64,000 bases of DNA from Mumia sp. Pv4-285 (GTDB taxonomy: Bacteria > Actinomycetota > Actinomycetes > Propionibacteriales > Nocardioidaceae), in assembly GCF_041320275.1 (NCBI RefSeq), contig NZ_CP162023.1, positions 4,526,001 to 4,590,000 of the forward strand, in the 5' to 3' direction. The notes beneath the pieces were generated by a model, which saw only the letters and a program-made list of their open reading frames with translations, did not search any database and was not told the DNA's origin. Position 1 is the first letter of the stretch, and each line of letters starts with the position of its first letter. Made by a program: the position numbers and the translations under genes. This document shows, piece by piece, positions 18,028 through 26,351 of this stretch.

Positions 18028-20741
18028 GCCAGCTCCTTCACGAGGCCACGTGTCACGTCCCGCTCGTACGCGGCACCCATCGCGCCCCACGCCGCGGCCG
18101 ACTCCTCCAGCAGGGTCGGATCGCGGTCGCGGCGGCCACGGGCGCGCAGCAGCGCCGGAGCGACCCACCGGTGGTGCGGCGCGTAGGCCGCGGCACGCTC
18201 GAGCAGCGCGTCGGCCGCGCCGTCGCCGAGGACGACGGCCAGCTCGGCCGCCATCACCGCCGCGTACCCGTCGAAGCGCCCTGGCACGAACTCCTTCGAC
18301 ACCTCGGTGAATGCGCGCTCCAGGTCGTCGGCCTCGGCGAGGCAGACGCGGGCTCGCACGAAAGCGGCCCACGGCTCCAGGTTGGGTGAGTCGTTCAAGC
18401 GCTTCGGGGCGGCCACCTCGCGGGCCCGCTCCCACCACCGGTCGTACGCCTCCCAGTCCCGCCGCAGGCCGGCGGCGAGCGCGGCACCGAGCAGCGGCCC
18501 GGCCAGGGTGAGGTTGGTGAAGCGCCGAGTCGCGACCACGTTCGCCCAGACCTCGTGCGCGGCGTCCTCGGCACCGACGAAGTCGCCGGCGAGAGCGAGC
18601 GGGGCGACGGCGCTGCCCTTGGCCCAGCAGGGGTGGGGTTCGAGCGTCGGGTTCGCCGTGCCACGTCGGGTGGCGTCGAGCGCCACCTGGAGACCACCCG
18701 TCGCGACGGCGTACGACGCCACGGAGCGCAGTGCGTCGGCGACCTCGATCGCACCGCGGGGGGCGCGCTCGGCCGACGCGTCCGTGACCAGCTGAAGGCG
18801 CTCGGACGAGAGCAGCAGCGAGGTGTCGGGACGACCCGACAGCGCCGCCGCCGTGGACGACGCGTCGAGCGCAGCGCTGAGGATCAGCACGTCGCCCTCG
18901 GCCCGAGCGACGGCGACCGCCTCGGCCGCGGCCCCGGGCGCAACGTGCTGGTGGTCGGCACCCGAGGTCCAGGCGCGCGCGGTGGCCAGCGACGCGCGAG
19001 CCGTGCTCCCGTCTCCTGCGAGCGCCTCGGCGTCTGCCAGCAGCGACTCGAGCGTCGCGGTGTCCGGGTCCGCCACGAATCCGGCCCCGCGGAACCTCTC
19101 GGCGACGGTGACCGCCGACGCCAGAGCCACAGCAGCCGCGACGGGGTCGTCCGTGCGGGCTGCTCCAGCCGCGGTCAGGAGGAGGTTGTAGGCCTCGCGC
19201 GCGTCGGAGACGAGGTGCACGCAGGCCGCGGCGTCGGTCAGGTCGGCGGCGACGTCGCGTCCGCGTTCTGCGAGGCCCGCTGCGGCCTGGAAGTGCCGAG
19301 CCGCCTCGGCCACGAACCCGCGGGCATAGGCGAGCGTCGCGACGTCCCGCACGAACGACCGCGCCTCCCCGCCGACACGCGCGGGGCTGGCGACGCAGGA
19401 CCGCAGGTCGTCCAGCACGCCGTCGACCTCGGTCGACCATCCGGCAGCCGACCTGGCGGCGTACGGGCGGCGCCCGACGAGATCGTGAGCCCGCTCCGTC
19501 GCCCAGGCGGCGTACCTGGCCTGCGTGTCCCCAAGCTCGGGTGACTCCTCCAGGTGCTCGCGGGCCAGCTCGCGCACCCCGACGAGGAGCGCCCAGCGGT
19601 CCCTGCCGTCCGACCCGAGCGACCGGCGTACGAGGCTCTTGTCGGCGAGCCGGCCGAGCAGGTCGGCGACGCCGCCGCGTCCCTCGGCCGGAAGGAGCGC
19701 TGCGGCTGCGTCCAGGTCGAACCCGCCCGCGAACACGGCGACGGTGTGCAACGCCTCGCGCTCGTCGTCGTCGAGCGCCGCGTGGCTCCACTCGACCACC
19801 GCGCGCAACGAACGGTGCCGACGGTCCGCGGGTCGGCCCAGGGTGAGCAGGCGGAGGACGTCGTCCAACCCTGCTTCGACTCCCGCGAGCCCCATCGACG
19901 CGACACGTGCGGCCGCGAGCTCGATCGCCAGGGGTGACCCGTCCAGGCGTCGGCACAGCTCGACCGCCGCGTCGACAGGCACGTCCACCGACGCATCCGC
20001 CATCGCGGCTCGCTCGACGAAGAGCGCGGCGGCGTCCGCGTCGGAGAGCGGGCCGAGATGGAAGACGGCTTCACCGGGGGCGCCGAGACGCTCACGGCTG
20101 GTGACCAGGACGTGCAGGTCCGGCAGAGCGTCAGCGAGGTGGACGACGAGGCGGGCCACCTCGTCGGTCACGTGCTCCGCGTTGTCGAGCACCAGCAGCG
20201 ACCGACCTCTCAGCGCGCCCGCGAGGGCGTCGACGAGGCTCACCTGCGGGCGTTGCGCCACCCCCAGGGCGGCGGCGACCGTGGCGTCGACGGTCGCTGG
20301 GACGGCGGGCACCAGGTCGACGAACGCGCCGCCCGACGCGAACCACGGACCCGACCGCTGCGCGACGGCCACGGCGACGCGGGTCTTTCCCGTGCCGCCC
20401 GGGCCGAGCACGGTCGTGATCCGGGACTCGGCGACGAGCCTGGCGACGGCCTCCACCTCGGCCGTACGCCCCACGAGCGACGTGCGCGGCCGCGGGAGGC
20501 CGACGAGCTCTCCGGAGGCCGAGCGCGAGGCTCCGTCGGGGAGGGCGCCGGCGGCGAGGGTCGCCAGCTCGCGCCGGTCGCGGGCTCCGAGCTTGCGCAG
20601 CAGCGACGACACGTGGCTCTCCACCGTGCGCACCGACAGGTGCAGGCGGTGCGCGATCTCGGCGTTGGTCAGGTGCTCGGTGACCGCTGCCAGGACGTCC
20701 CGCTCGCGGGGAGAGACGGCGTCGACAGGCAGGTCCGGCAC
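18024..20741 (-). CDS. LuxR-type HTH / NB-ARC ATPase transcriptional regulator
   Basis: 905-aa regulator with the HTH at the N-terminus (residues about 8-65: VSPRERDVLAAVTEHLTNAE, LSVRTVESHVSSLLRKLG). An ATPase module follows: Walker A GPGGTGKTR near residue 113, Walker B SLLVLDNAEHV, VTSRERLG sensor and LDGSPLAIELAAARV. The C-terminal half is helical repeat, probably TPR-like ligand or protein-binding. This is an AfsR/MalT-like STAND architecture. GTG 20741 is chosen because CATACT lies six bases upstream; a longer start at 20807 is possible. A palindrome (20790-20814) lies in the divergent region toward the cupin gene. Confidence 0.88.
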   Translation of the reverse strand: MPDLPVDAVSPRERDVLAAVTEHLTNAEIAHRLHLSVRTVESHVSSLLRKLGARDRRELATLAAGALPDGASRSASGELVGLPRPRTSLVGRTAEVEAVARLVAESRITTVLGPGGTGKTRVAVAVAQRSGPWFASGGAFVDLVPAVPATVDATVAAALGVAQRPQVSLVDALAGALRGRSLLVLDNAEHVTDEVARLVVHLADALPDLHVLVTSRERLGAPGEAVFHLGPLSDADAAALFVERAAMADASVDVPVDAAVELCRRLDGSPLAIELAAARVASMGLAGVEAGLDDVLRLLTLGRPADRRHRSLRAVVEWSHAALDDDEREALHTVAVFAGGFDLDAAAALLPAEGRGGVADLLGRLADKSLVRRSLGSDGRDRWALLVGVRELAREHLEESPELGDTQARYAAWATERAHDLVGRRPYAARSAAGWSTEVDGVLDDLRSCVASPARVGGEARSFVRDVATLAYARGFVAEAARHFQAAAGLAERGRDVAADLTDAAACVHLVSDAREAYNLLLTAAGAARTDDPVAAAVALASAVTVAERFRGAGFVADPDTATLESLLADAEALAGDGSTARASLATARAWTSGADHQHVAPGAAAEAVAVARAEGDVLILSAALDASSTAAALSGRPDTSLLLSSERLQLVTDASAERAPRGAIEVADALRSVASYAVATGGLQVALDATRRGTANPTLEPHPCWAKGSAVAPLALAGDFVGAEDAAHEVWANVVATRRFTNLTLAGPLLGAALAAGLRRDWEAYDRWWERAREVAAPKRLNDSPNLEPWAAFVRARVCLAEADDLERAFTEVSKEFVPGRFDGYAAVMAAELAVVLGDGAADALLERAAAYAPHHRWVAPALLRARGRRDRDPTLLEESAAAWGAMGAAYERDVTRGLVKELA

Positions 20742-20789
20742 CTCATCAGTATGCCGCGCCACGGACGGGCCCCCTACTGAGTTCCGTGG

Positions 20790-20814
20790 CGGATCCGTGC
20801 TCGGCACGGATCCG
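20790..20814. promoter_or_regulatory. 11-bp inverted repeat with TCG loop
   Basis: CGGATCCGTGC / GCACGGATCCG flanking TCG, in the 135-bp region between the divergent LuxR-type ATPase and cupin genes. It may be an operator for one of the neighbouring regulators or a transcript hairpin. Its core resembles the longer hairpin at 4446-4494. Confidence 0.5.
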
Positions 20815-20876
20815 GCGAGGGGTCCCGCCGACCGACGATCGAGAGGTCAACGTGACCCACCTCCGAAGGAGCACCC

Positions 20877-21266
20877 ATGCTGATCGTCGCCAAGGAATCC
20901 GATCTCCGACTGCCGGGAAGCCGTACGACGCGCTTCGAGGGCGAGGCGTACGGATCCGGCGTCTCGTTCTTCCACGTCGCCAACGCGCCCGGCACGGGCC
21001 CCGATGCGCACGTCCATCCGTACTCCGAGACGTGGGTCGTCCTCGCCGGGACCGCCCACATCCGTACGGCGGACGGCGAGACATACGGCGAGCCGGGCGA
21101 CGTCGTCGTCGTGGGGGCCGACACCCCTCACGCGTTCCGCGCGGTGGGGACGGAGACGCTCCGGATGCTGTGCATCCACGCGTCGCCGCGGATCCTGCAG
21201 GAGTTCCTCGACGACGCACGGGCGAACGAGCTCGCGGTCGTCTTCGAGGCGGAGCCGGCCCGGTGA
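20877..21266 (+). CDS. Cupin-domain protein
   Basis: 129-aa single cupin barrel: motif 1 is around DAHVHPYSETWVVLAGTA, where His, His and Glu are metal ligands, and motif 2 is EPGDVVVVGADTPHAFRA. Metal-binding is likely, but the reaction is unknown. GAAGGAG lies a few bases before the ATG. The gene overlaps the downstream sigma factor (GTGA). A cupin coupled to an ECF sigma factor could act as its sensor or anti-sigma (ChrR-like cupins do so), but this one lacks a zinc anti-sigma N-terminus. Confidence 0.86.
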   Translation: MLIVAKESDLRLPGSRTTRFEGEAYGSGVSFFHVANAPGTGPDAHVHPYSETWVVLAGTAHIRTADGETYGEPGDVVVVGADTPHAFRAVGTETLRMLCIHASPRILQEFLDDARANELAVVFEAEPAR

Positions 21267-21949
21267 GCGTCGCGACGCTGGTCGAGCGCGCCCCTGCGCC
21301 GGACGCTCTCGAGCTGGAGGAGTACCGGCACGAGCTGGCGGGCTACTGCCGTCGACGGCTCGGCTCGGCGGCCGAGGCCGACGATGCCGTCCAGGAGACG
21401 ATGATCCGGGCCTGGCGGGCACGCGCCACGTACGAAGGTCGCGCGTCGGTGCGGTCCTGGCTCTACCGCATCGCGACCAACGTCTGCCACGACTCCCTCA
21501 CGTCCTCGGGGCGACGTCCGCGGCCGATGGATCTCGGCGCGACCGACGGTGCGGTGCTCACGCTCGTCGGTGCCGCCGAGGTGCCCGACCCGGCAACGGC
21601 GGCCAGCGAGCACGAGGACGTACGCGCTGCCTTCGCCGCCGCCGTACGCCTCCTCCCACCACGCCAGCGGGCCGTCCTCGTGCTGCGCGACGTGCTGCGC
21701 TGGCGGGCCTCCGAGGTGGCGGCGCTCCTCGGCAGCTCGGTGGTCTCGGTGACCAGCGCGTTGCAGCGGGCGCGCACGACGTTGCGGGACGGCACACCGT
21801 CGGGCGTCGGAGCGGAGCACGACCACGCACCGCTCGGCGCCGACGACGTCCGGCTGCTCGAGGACTACGTCGCCGCGTTCGTGGCGTACGACGTCGAGGC
21901 GCTCGTGGCGCTGCTGCGCGCGGACGCGGTCACGCCCGTGCGTAGGTGA
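21263..21949 (+). CDS. ECF-type RNA polymerase sigma factor, C-terminally truncated
   Basis: 228 aa. Region 2 (ELAGYCRRRLGSAAEADDAV, RSWLYRIATNVCHDSL) and region 4 (LLPPRQRAVLVLRDVLRWRA, SVVSVTSALQRARTTL) are complete. Sequence similarity to SigJ/ECF41-like factors continues into the first helix of the NTF2-like tail (LLEDYVAAFVAYDVEALVAL) but stops at LRADAVTPVRR, where an MPP-type stretch would be expected. The intact sigma factor at 39526 has that tail and is about 106 residues longer. The break falls within the 20-bp overlap with the convergent reductase gene. In this family the tail modulates activity, so this factor may be deregulated. Confidence 0.82.
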   Translation: MSVATLVERAPAPDALELEEYRHELAGYCRRRLGSAAEADDAVQETMIRAWRARATYEGRASVRSWLYRIATNVCHDSLTSSGRRPRPMDLGATDGAVLTLVGAAEVPDPATAASEHEDVRAAFAAAVRLLPPRQRAVLVLRDVLRWRASEVAALLGSSVVSVTSALQRARTTLRDGTPSGVGAEHDHAPLGADDVRLLEDYVAAFVAYDVEALVALLRADAVTPVRR

Positions 21950-22505
21950 GCACCGCGCACCCGTTGTCGAAGGTCGCCACCTCCTCGAGCGCGAACGCGG
22001 TCGGTCGGAAGTCCGTCGAGAAGGCCGGGACGCCGGACCCGACCACGACCGGGTACTTCTTGACGACCAGCCGGTCGATCTCGTCGAGCAGCTGGCCGGC
22101 GAGCGTGCCACCGCCGGCGAGGTAGATGCCGAGCGGCGACTCCTCGGCCTTGAGCTCGCGCACCCGCGTGACGGGGTCGACGGTCGTCACCTCGACCTTG
22201 GGATCCGGAGACTCGGCGAGCGACCGGCTGAAGACGACCGTCCGCAGGTGCGCGTACGGATCGGTGATGCCGATCTTGAGGGCCGGATCGTACGTGCGGC
22301 GACCCATCAGGACCGTGTCGTACGTACGCAGGGGCGCATCTGCCACCCCGAGCGACGCGCGGGCATGGGACGGGAGCGCGTCGACGCACTCGGTGGACAT
22401 GAACCGCATGAGGTCTTCGGACAAAGGGAAGAAGTCGTCCTCGTCGCCCGGTCCGGCGATGAAGCCGTCGAGGGTCAGGCCGACGTAGTAGGTCAGTTCT
22501 CGCAT
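21930..22505 (-). CDS. Dihydrofolate reductase-like (RibD C-terminal) protein
   Basis: 191-aa protein of the RibD_C/DHFR-like group common in actinobacteria: YYVGLTLDGFIAGPGDEDDF at the N-terminus, LMGRRTYDPALKIG, and IYLAGGGTLAGQLLDEIDRL as the nucleotide-binding glycine motif. It probably reduces an unknown substrate with NAD(P)H. Divergent from a TetR gene 77 bp away with an operator-like dyad between them; tail-to-tail overlap with the truncated sigma factor. Confidence 0.88.
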   Translation of the reverse strand: MRELTYYVGLTLDGFIAGPGDEDDFFPLSEDLMRFMSTECVDALPSHARASLGVADAPLRTYDTVLMGRRTYDPALKIGITDPYAHLRTVVFSRSLAESPDPKVEVTTVDPVTRVRELKAEESPLGIYLAGGGTLAGQLLDEIDRLVVKKYPVVVGSGVPAFSTDFRPTAFALEEVATFDNGCAVLTYARA

Positions 22506-22533
22506 GCCGTCGACTCAACCACAACAGATGAAG

Positions 22534-22546
22534 TACGTCAAACGTA
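22534..22546. promoter_or_regulatory. Dyad TACGT-CAA-ACGTA, candidate TetR operator
   Basis: Lies midway between the divergent RibD-like reductase and TetR genes. The flanks CAAC (22521 region) and GTTG (22547-22550) extend the symmetry. The position suits control of both genes by the TetR protein at 22583. Confidence 0.45.
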
Positions 22547-22582
22547 GTTGTTTTCTCGGCGTGAACGCGGCAGGATGCTCGC

Positions 22583-23161
22583 ATGGTCAGCAACCCCCGC
22601 CGCCGTACGACTCTGCTCGACGCCGGCATCGAGGTCCTCGCCCGGCTCGGCGCCCGTGGGCTCACCTTCCGCGCGGTCGACGAGCACGCGGGAGTGCCGA
22701 CCGGGACGACGTCCAACTACTTCGCGAGCAGGGACGCCCTCCTGCGCGAGCTCGGCGACCACGTCTTCGTCCGACTCGCCCCCGATCCCGCCGTCGTGGC
22801 GGAGCGGCTCTCGGCCCCGTCGTCACGCGACCTCGAGGTCCTCCTGATGCAGGAAATCCTCGAGCGGGCACGGGCCGACCGCCCGGGCTACCTGGCGATG
22901 TTCGAGCTGCGCCTCGAGGCGTCACGACGCCCCGAGCTGCGCGACGCGTTCACCGCCCGCTACCGGGCGAACCTCGACGAGATCACCGCCGCCCACGTGG
23001 AGGGCGGGTTCCCCGGCGGGGCTACGACGGCGCTCTTGCTCTACCTGGCGATGAACGGCCTCCTGCTCGAGCACCTGACACTGCCCGGCGTCCTGCCCGG
23101 GGGCGACGAAGGCCTGCCCGAGCTCGTCCGGCAGCTCGTCGAGACCATCGTCCCGGGCTGA
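22583..23161 (+). CDS. TetR-family transcriptional regulator
   Basis: 192 aa. The N-terminal HTH is TTLLDAGIEVLARLGARGLT / FRAVDEHAGVPTGTTSNYFA, and the all-helical C-terminal ligand domain runs from about residue 70 (PSSRDLEVLLMQEILERARA onward). It probably represses the divergent RibD-like reductase gene and itself through the dyad at 22534-22546. Ligand unknown. Confidence 0.92.
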   Translation: MVSNPRRRTTLLDAGIEVLARLGARGLTFRAVDEHAGVPTGTTSNYFASRDALLRELGDHVFVRLAPDPAVVAERLSAPSSRDLEVLLMQEILERARADRPGYLAMFELRLEASRRPELRDAFTARYRANLDEITAAHVEGGFPGGATTALLLYLAMNGLLLEHLTLPGVLPGGDEGLPELVRQLVETIVPG

Positions 23162-23167
23162 CCGCGC

Positions 23168-23533
23168 TCAGGACGCGTCGACCACAGGTCCCAGGCGCGC
23201 GCCGAGCGCCGCCTCGTCGGCGAAGAACCACGCCTGCGTCCCCGCGTTCGACTCCCGGACGAGGTCGCGCAGCGCGTCGCTCGCCTCGACGTACGCGGTG
23301 ATGTCGCCGACGACGGCGAGCCGGATGCGGTAGTTCACCAGCTTCTGCAGGAACTCTCCGGCCACTCCCGAGCGGAGTCGGAAGAACTCGGGATCGAGGC
23401 GTGCCGCCGGGACGACGACCATCTGCGCCTCGTGCGCCCACACGTCTCCGATCACGTCGCCCGCGTCGGTGATGGCAGGGCCCTCGGGGTCGAGGCGAAG
23501 GACACGCTGGCCACGGTGCTCGTCGATACGCAT
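23168..23533 (-). CDS. DUF4180 domain protein
   Basis: 121-aa protein matching DUF4180: RVLRLDPEGPAITDAGDVIG, VVPAARLDPEFFRLRSGVAG, EFLQKLVNYRIRLAVVGDIT and ESNAGTQAWFFADEAAL. The STAS-like strand/helix order suggests a small alpha/beta protein; function unknown. ATG 23533 is chosen because TACGGT and six bases precede it on the minus strand. Divergent from a VOC gene 67 bp away. Confidence 0.85.
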   Translation of the reverse strand: MRIDEHRGQRVLRLDPEGPAITDAGDVIGDVWAHEAQMVVVPAARLDPEFFRLRSGVAGEFLQKLVNYRIRLAVVGDITAYVEASDALRDLVRESNAGTQAWFFADEAALGARLGPVVDAS

Positions 23534-23600
23534 GCGCCGACCGTACGCTGTGCCACCGCGTGGTCGCACTGCGATTCCGCCCGGCGGCGTACGCTGCAGC

Positions 23601-23993
23601 ATGCTCCGCATCCAGGACATCACCTACCTCGTCACCGACCACGACGAGGCGATCGCGTTCTTCGTCGACGTCATGGGCTTCGAGATCCAGCAGGACGACA
23701 CGTTCGACGGCGGGTGGCGCCGCGTGGTGGTCCGCCCCGGCGGAGGCGGCGCGGGTCTCGTCCTCAAGCTCACGACACCAGACGACCCAGCCCTCGGTCG
23801 GCAGGCCGGAGGAGACGTCGCGTTCTTCCTCGAGACCGACGACTTCGCCACGCAGCACGCGCGCATGAAGGCGCACGGAGTCCGCTTCCGCGAGGAGCCG
23901 CGCTACGAGACGTACGGGACCGTCGTCGTGTTCGAGGACCTGTACGGGATGCCGTGGGACCTCATCCAGCCGCCCCGCCGTGACAGGGACTGA
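23601..23993 (+). CDS. VOC-family (glyoxalase-like) protein
   Basis: 130-aa single VOC module: IQDITYLVTDHDEAIAFFVD, VVVRPGGGGAGLVLKLTTP, DVAFFLETDDFATQHARMKA and VVFEDLYGMPWDLIQPP. The metal-ligand pattern (Asp/His at strand 1, Glu at the last strand) is only partly clear. Function unknown. TACGCT (23590-23595) is five bases before the ATG. Confidence 0.88.
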   Translation: MLRIQDITYLVTDHDEAIAFFVDVMGFEIQQDDTFDGGWRRVVVRPGGGGAGLVLKLTTPDDPALGRQAGGDVAFFLETDDFATQHARMKAHGVRFREEPRYETYGTVVVFEDLYGMPWDLIQPPRRDRD

Positions 23994-24025
23994 TCTGGTG
24001 GAGGGCGCGCGCTAGGTTCGGCCTC

Positions 24026-24772
24026 ATGGTCGCCTCGGTCGCCGCCCTGTCCGACATCCACGGAGTGCTGCCCGTGCTCGACGCGGTGCTGGCCGAGCCG
24101 GACGTCCGCGACGCCGATCTGGTCGTCGTGACCGGAGACCACGCAGCGGGGCCGATGCCGGTCGAGGTCCTCGACCGACTGGTGTCGCTCGGACAGCGGT
24201 GCATCCTCGTCCGCGGCAACGCCGACCGTGAGCTGGTCGCCGTCGCGCGTGGCGGCACCTCCGAGCACCCGGAATCGCGGTGGGCGGGACAGCAGCTGCG
24301 CCTGGACCAGGTCGCGCTCCTCGACGGTCTCCCGCACCCGGTGGTCCAGGTCGTCGACGGGTTCGGCCCGGTCGTCTTCTGCCACGGCACGCCGCGCGAC
24401 GACGAGGAGGTCGTGCTCGTCGACACCCGGCTCGAGCGCTGGGCAGACGTGTTCGCCGATCTCGACGACGCGGTGCGCACGGTGGTCTGCGGGCACACCC
24501 ACATGCCGTTCGTGCGGCTCGTGGACCGGCGGCTCGTCGTCAACTCAGGGAGCATCGGCATGCCGTACGGGCGCGCCGGCGGCTCGTGGGCGCTGCTCCG
24601 TGACGGTCAGGTCAGCCTTCGACACACCCTGGTCGACGTCGACGCGGTCGTCGCGGAGGTCGTCGAGCAGTCCGCGTACGACGAGCGTGAGGCTTGGGCC
24701 GACGAGTACGTACGGTCCCTCAACAGCGACGCTGACGCGTTGCGGGCCTTCGGTCCGCGCGACGGCCGCTGA
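24026..24772 (+). CDS. Metallophosphoesterase
   Basis: 248-aa calcineurin-like phosphoesterase of the YfcE/ApaH-like type. Metal and phosphate motifs: ALSDIHGVLPVLDAVL (D-x-H), VVTGDHAAG (GD), VRGNADREL (GN-D), FCHGTPRDD (H) and CGHTHMPFVR (GHTH). It hydrolyses a phosphodiester or phosphomonoester; substrate unknown. TAGGTT (24013-24018) sits seven bases before the ATG. A DxxADEYVRSLN tail is a family-typical C-terminal helix. Confidence 0.93.
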   Translation: MVASVAALSDIHGVLPVLDAVLAEPDVRDADLVVVTGDHAAGPMPVEVLDRLVSLGQRCILVRGNADRELVAVARGGTSEHPESRWAGQQLRLDQVALLDGLPHPVVQVVDGFGPVVFCHGTPRDDEEVVLVDTRLERWADVFADLDDAVRTVVCGHTHMPFVRLVDRRLVVNSGSIGMPYGRAGGSWALLRDGQVSLRHTLVDVDAVVAEVVEQSAYDEREAWADEYVRSLNSDADALRAFGPRDGR

Positions 24773-24796
24773 CCCGCCGGCCAGTCCGCCGCAGGC

Positions 24797-25309
24797 TCAG
24801 GCGAACGCCGAGCGGTAGTACTCGGCCTGGTCGGCGAGGTACTGGTCGAACACGATGTCGTCGAGGTCGTCACCGCGCTCGGCCGCGACCATGCGGTCGA
24901 GGTAGTAGTCCCAGCCCGGACCGACGTCGGCCGCCATCTCGGCGTCGGACATCGCTTGCGCGAACGTCAACGTCGTGAAGCCGTCCTCGTCGTCGAGGTC
25001 CAGCTCCAGCACCCATTCGTCGTCCGCGACGCCGGACGGGGACGGCGCGCGCGTCACGAGTCGCCGGGGTCGGTCGCACGTGTCGATCTGGTACGCCTGA
25101 CCGGGTACGTCGTCGCCCTCGGCGGTCATGAAGAACGTGACCTCGCCGCTCTCCGGGTCGCCTTCCCATGTCCCGATCCACCGCGAGAGCCGGTCGGCGT
25201 CGGTGATGGCCGCCCACACGTCCTCGATCGGTGCGGCGAACCGCCGCGTGTAGACGAGGTAGTCGGTGCCGTCGCGCTCCTCGCGCCGGCCCGTCGGAGC
25301 GATCGCCAT
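24797..25309 (-). CDS. SRPBCC (Aha1-like) domain protein
   Basis: 170-aa START-like protein: VYTRRFAAPIEDVWAAITDA, RLSRWIGTWEGDPESGEVTF and GWDYYLDRMVAAERGDDLDD are typical of the AHSA1/SRPBCC group, which forms a hydrophobic ligand cavity. Actual ligand or partner unknown. GAGGAC precedes the ATG. Monocistronic, tail-to-tail with the phosphoesterase. Confidence 0.87.
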   Translation of the reverse strand: MAIAPTGRREERDGTDYLVYTRRFAAPIEDVWAAITDADRLSRWIGTWEGDPESGEVTFFMTAEGDDVPGQAYQIDTCDRPRRLVTRAPSPSGVADDEWVLELDLDDEDGFTTLTFAQAMSDAEMAADVGPGWDYYLDRMVAAERGDDLDDIVFDQYLADQAEYYRSAFA

Positions 25310-25368
25310 AAGGTCCTCCTCGTGGTCGCGTCCCTCAGCACACTAGGCCACAGAGGACGCTTCCACCG

Positions 25369-26259
25369 TCAGCCGCGGTGCCGCCCGGGGGCAGCGCCGG
25401 CCGCCGTCGTACGCCGGCGCCGGAAGAGCAGCACGGCCGCCAGGGCGAGGGCGGTCGCCGCACCGAGCGCGGTCGCGGCCACGCCGGTCGTCACCGGGGC
25501 GGCGACCCCGGCCGCCGAGCTCGACGACGGCGGGTCCGCGTCGTCGACCGCGGCCCCGGCCGCATCGTCCGACGCACTGTCGGTGGGTGTCGCGGCGGCG
25601 GTCGTGGGCGTGGCAGGTGCAGACGCCGTCGTCGCGGCGGAGGCGGTCGGCACGGTCGTCGGTACGGCGGTGGTGCGGGGCGGCGTCGTTCGCGTCGGCG
25701 CAGGCTTCTGCGGGGCCTTCGTCTTCTCGGGTGCCGGCGGCGACGTCTTCGGTGCCGAGGGCGTGACCGGAGCCGGGCGGCTCCCCGACCCGGGATACTT
25801 CGCGAAGACCTGGACGCCCCAGGTCGTGCCGTCCTTGCGGATGAACGCGACACCGATGTCGGTGTAGTCGCCGAGGATGTTGGCGCGGTGGCCCGACGAG
25901 TTCATCCAGCCCGTGTGCATGGCGGCGCCGTTCCGGTAGCCCTGGGCGACGTTCTCTCCGATCCGCTGCCACCCGCCTGGCACCTGCTCGGCCAGGTCGG
26001 GGTTGTGCGACAGCCGACCGTCGTCCGCGATCTCGTGCGCCCAGGCCAGCGCGGCGGCATCGAGCGACGGGTTGCGTACGAGGGGTGCCAGTCCCTCGGC
26101 GGCCCGCGCGGCGTTCGCGCGTGCCGTGATCGTCTCCGTGTCGGACTCGGCGGCGACGGGTGGCGCGAGCACCAGCACCAGCGACGTGATCGCGGCAAGG
26201 ACTGCGGCGGCGACGGACGCACGGCCGCGCCCTCTCGTCGTCAAGGCGCCAGGCGTCAC
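25369..26259 (-). CDS. Secreted CAP (SCP/PR1)-domain protein with C-terminal membrane anchor
   Basis: 296 aa. A hydrophobic signal segment (AAVLAAITSLVLVLAPPVAA), then a CAP domain (about 40-160) with DAAALAWAHEIADDGRLSHN, RIGENVAQGY, TGWMNSSGHRANILGD and GVAFIRKDGTTWGVQVF, the cavity His and Glu residues being present. A Pro/Thr/Ala-rich stalk of about 80 residues leads to a C-terminal membrane helix (AATALGAATALALAAVLLF) followed by RRRR. No LPXTG motif, so a tail anchor rather than a sortase substrate. Role of bacterial CAP proteins is mostly unknown. GTG start with TAGGCT six bases upstream. Confidence 0.88.
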   Translation of the reverse strand: MTPGALTTRGRGRASVAAAVLAAITSLVLVLAPPVAAESDTETITARANAARAAEGLAPLVRNPSLDAAALAWAHEIADDGRLSHNPDLAEQVPGGWQRIGENVAQGYRNGAAMHTGWMNSSGHRANILGDYTDIGVAFIRKDGTTWGVQVFAKYPGSGSRPAPVTPSAPKTSPPAPEKTKAPQKPAPTRTTPPRTTAVPTTVPTASAATTASAPATPTTAAATPTDSASDDAAGAAVDDADPPSSSSAAGVAAPVTTGVAATALGAATALALAAVLLFRRRRTTAAGAAPGRHRG

Positions 26260-26351
26260 GCGGGGAGCCTAGCGAGACCTGCGGCGACGTGGGGACATCG
26301 GGCCGTACATCTCATCTGCCGAGGGGGACCCGCGCGGGCTAGGGTCGCGGC

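Noticed and set aside
20877-21266. ChrR-type zinc anti-sigma factor
   Set aside because: The cupin is coupled to a sigma gene, but the N-terminal zinc-binding anti-sigma domain is absent.
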